A DNA stretch of 30,534 nucleotides from CAYZFD01 sp964477735 (lineage in GTDB: Bacteria > Bacteroidota > Bacteroidia > Flavobacteriales > Flavobacteriaceae): positions 1-30,534 of the forward strand of contig CAYZFD010000020.1 in NCBI GenBank assembly GCA_964477735.1. Direction: 5' to 3'. A program made the position numbers and the translations under genes. This document shows, piece by piece, positions 29,471-30,534 of this stretch (position 1 is its first letter; each line of letters begins with the position of its first letter). The notes under the pieces are model-generated. The model was given only the letters and a program-made list of their open reading frames with translations, did not search any database and was not told the origin of the DNA.

Positions 29471-30534
29471 TTCAGGGAAGTCAAAAACTCTGATTCACTC
29501 AATAATGGAATGCCTAGCGTTTCTGCTTTTTGTCGTTTGCTAGGCCCCATATTGTCACCGGCGACCACTGCGGTTGTTTTCGATGAAATTGAAGAGCCTA
29601 CCTTTCCCCCATTGGCTTCAATTAATTGTTTAAGTTCATCACGACTCAACTGTGCAAACACTCCTGAAACAACCAAAATTTGTCCCTTAAGTTTTTCTGA
29701 TTGAAGCTGTGTTTGGTTTTCCAAAACCTCCATCTGTAAACCATAAATTCTGAGACGTTCAACAAGTTGTCGCTGTTCGGGATCGGCAAAAAAAGTCCTA
29801 ACACTTGAGGCGATCCTAGTGCCTATTTCATCTACTTCTAATAGTGCTTCCTCACTGGCTTGCATTAAAAAATCAATAGACTTAAAATGTGTAGCGAGCT
29901 TTTTGGCAACTGTTTCACCAACATAACGAATGCCAAGGGCGAAAAGAACCCGCTCGAATGGAATCTTTTTGGAAGCCTCAACGCCTAACAACAAATTTTC
30001 TACAGACTTTTCTGCCATTCTTTCGAGCGGCAATAGCGTTTCTTGAGTAAGTGTGTAAAGATCTGCTGCATCACGTATTAAACCTGCATTGAACAACAAA
30101 GCAATGGTTTCGTCGCCTAAGCCGTCAATATCCATCGCTTTACGGCCTATAAAATGTTGCATCCGACCAACAATTTGTGGTGGGCAGTGCAAAGTATTAG
30201 GGCAAAAGTGCTGCGCCTCGCCTTCGTTTCGAACCAAAGGCGTTTGACATTCTGGACAAGATGTAATATAGACCACAGGCTCGGCCAAATGAGGGCGTTT
30301 TTCTAAGTTCACCCCAACAATTTTTGGAATGATTTCACCTCCTTTTTCCACAAAAACGGTATCCCCAATGCACAAAGCCAATTTTTCGATCTGGTCTGCA
30401 TTGTGAAGGGACGCACGCTTCACGGTTGTTCCGCCCAACAACACAGGTTTTAGGTTGGCCACTGGAGTAATAGCACCCGTTCTCCCCACTTGGAAATCAA
30501 TGGTTTCGAGCAAGGTAGATACTTTTTCTGCTTT
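29467..30534 (-). CDS. ligA: NAD-dependent DNA ligase LigA, C-terminal part (runs off the right edge)
   Basis: This is the C-terminal half of the replicative DNA ligase; about 355 residues are present and the 5' part, with the adenylation domain, lies beyond 30534. The frame is open to the edge: the visible part begins KAEKVSTLLETIDFQVGRTG, which is internal LigA sequence. Visible domains are the OB fold (TGAITPVANLKPV, FVEKGGEIIPKIVGVN), a zinc finger with four cysteines (CPEC then CPNTLHC), helix-hairpin-helix repeats (MDIDGLGDETIALLF, LGIRYVGETVAKKL, VDEIGTRIASSV) and the BRCT domain (ILVVSGVFAQLSRDELKQLI, NGGKVGSSISSKTTAVVAGD). It is convergent with the nucleotidase gene. Confidence 0.97.
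   Translation of the reverse strand, partial: KAEKVSTLLETIDFQVGRTGAITPVANLKPVLLGGTTVKRASLHNADQIEKLALCIGDTVFVEKGGEIIPKIVGVNLEKRPHLAEPVVYITSCPECQTPLVRNEGEAQHFCPNTLHCPPQIVGRMQHFIGRKAMDIDGLGDETIALLFNAGLIRDAADLYTLTQETLLPLERMAEKSVENLLLGVEASKKIPFERVLFALGIRYVGETVAKKLATHFKSIDFLMQASEEALLEVDEIGTRIASSVRTFFADPEQRQLVERLRIYGLQMEVLENQTQLQSEKLKGQILVVSGVFAQLSRDELKQLIEANGGKVGSSISSKTTAVVAGDNMGPSKRQKAETLGIPLLSESEFLTSLN

Noticed and set aside
30511..30513. A TTG that could be read as the start of the ligase gene
   Set aside because: The frame continues open to the window edge with LigA-like sequence, so this is an internal leucine codon of a gene cut by the edge.
1..30534. Mobile elements, CRISPR arrays, toxin-antitoxin or defence systems
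   Set aside because: No transposase, integrase, direct-repeat array, tRNA attachment site or typical defence domain was found; all genes fit a core chromosomal region.

Overview
The window is ordinary chromosomal DNA from a member of the Bacteroidota, most likely of the order Flavobacteriales. Three things point there. The partial 16S rRNA leader begins with sequence typical of the phylum. Many genes are preceded by the phylum's -7 promoter box TAnnTTTG with no obvious Shine-Dalgarno sequence. Several genes belong to families largely confined to this group: DUF4294, DUF1573, DUF2795, DUF6913, a PorV/PorQ-like protein, the long form of NusB and a SecA of about 1,120 residues. I see no phage, insertion sequence, CRISPR array, tRNA or secretion cassette. 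Gene density is very high and the only gene-free stretch over 300 bases is the rRNA promoter/leader (336-700).

Layout. Positions 1-335 are the 5' end of a 16S gene on the minus strand, driven by two tandem promoters (P1 near 609-638, P2 near 502-532). Then come a DUF4294 protein (minus) divergent from an M42 aminopeptidase (plus), and convergent to the latter acetyl-CoA synthetase and dihydroorotate dehydrogenase (minus). A minus-strand cluster nusB - DUF1573 lipoprotein - yajC is divergent from an ABC exporter. The exporter is convergent with a translationally coupled pair, Mpo1-like (DUF962) and CsaA. A thioredoxin-fold protein faces a cyclophilin-FKBP fusion, which is followed upstream by recQ.

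From 13974 a plus-strand operon kdsD - tatC - AhpD-like - lptB serves envelope biogenesis (Kdo precursor, Tat export, LPS transport). It runs into pssA (phosphatidylserine synthase, minus). A second plus-strand run begins with a PorV/PorQ-family outer-membrane protein, apolipoprotein N-acyltransferase and a shrunken relative of a methyltransferase family. It continues with a corrinoid adenosyltransferase, DUF2795, secA and a glycosyltransferase. The last block is dapA - DUF6913 (minus), divergent from a split 5'-nucleotidase whose C-terminal domain (lipoprotein) and catalytic domain (Tat signal) are separate genes, and finally the 3' part of ligA running off the right edge.

The common theme is cell-envelope biogenesis and protein export: YajC, SecA, TatC, Lnt, LptB, KdsD, PssA and PorV-like, with housekeeping genes between. 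Nothing here is a clearly undescribed system. The points most worth a second look are: the 153-residue methyltransferase-family remnant (20304-20765); convergent gene pairs whose stop codons share 4 bp; the inverted repeat around the DUF6913 promoter; the RecQ lacking zinc-binding cysteines; promoter boxes that correct several gene starts, two of them leaving almost no 5' leader; and the split nucleotidase exported by two different routes.
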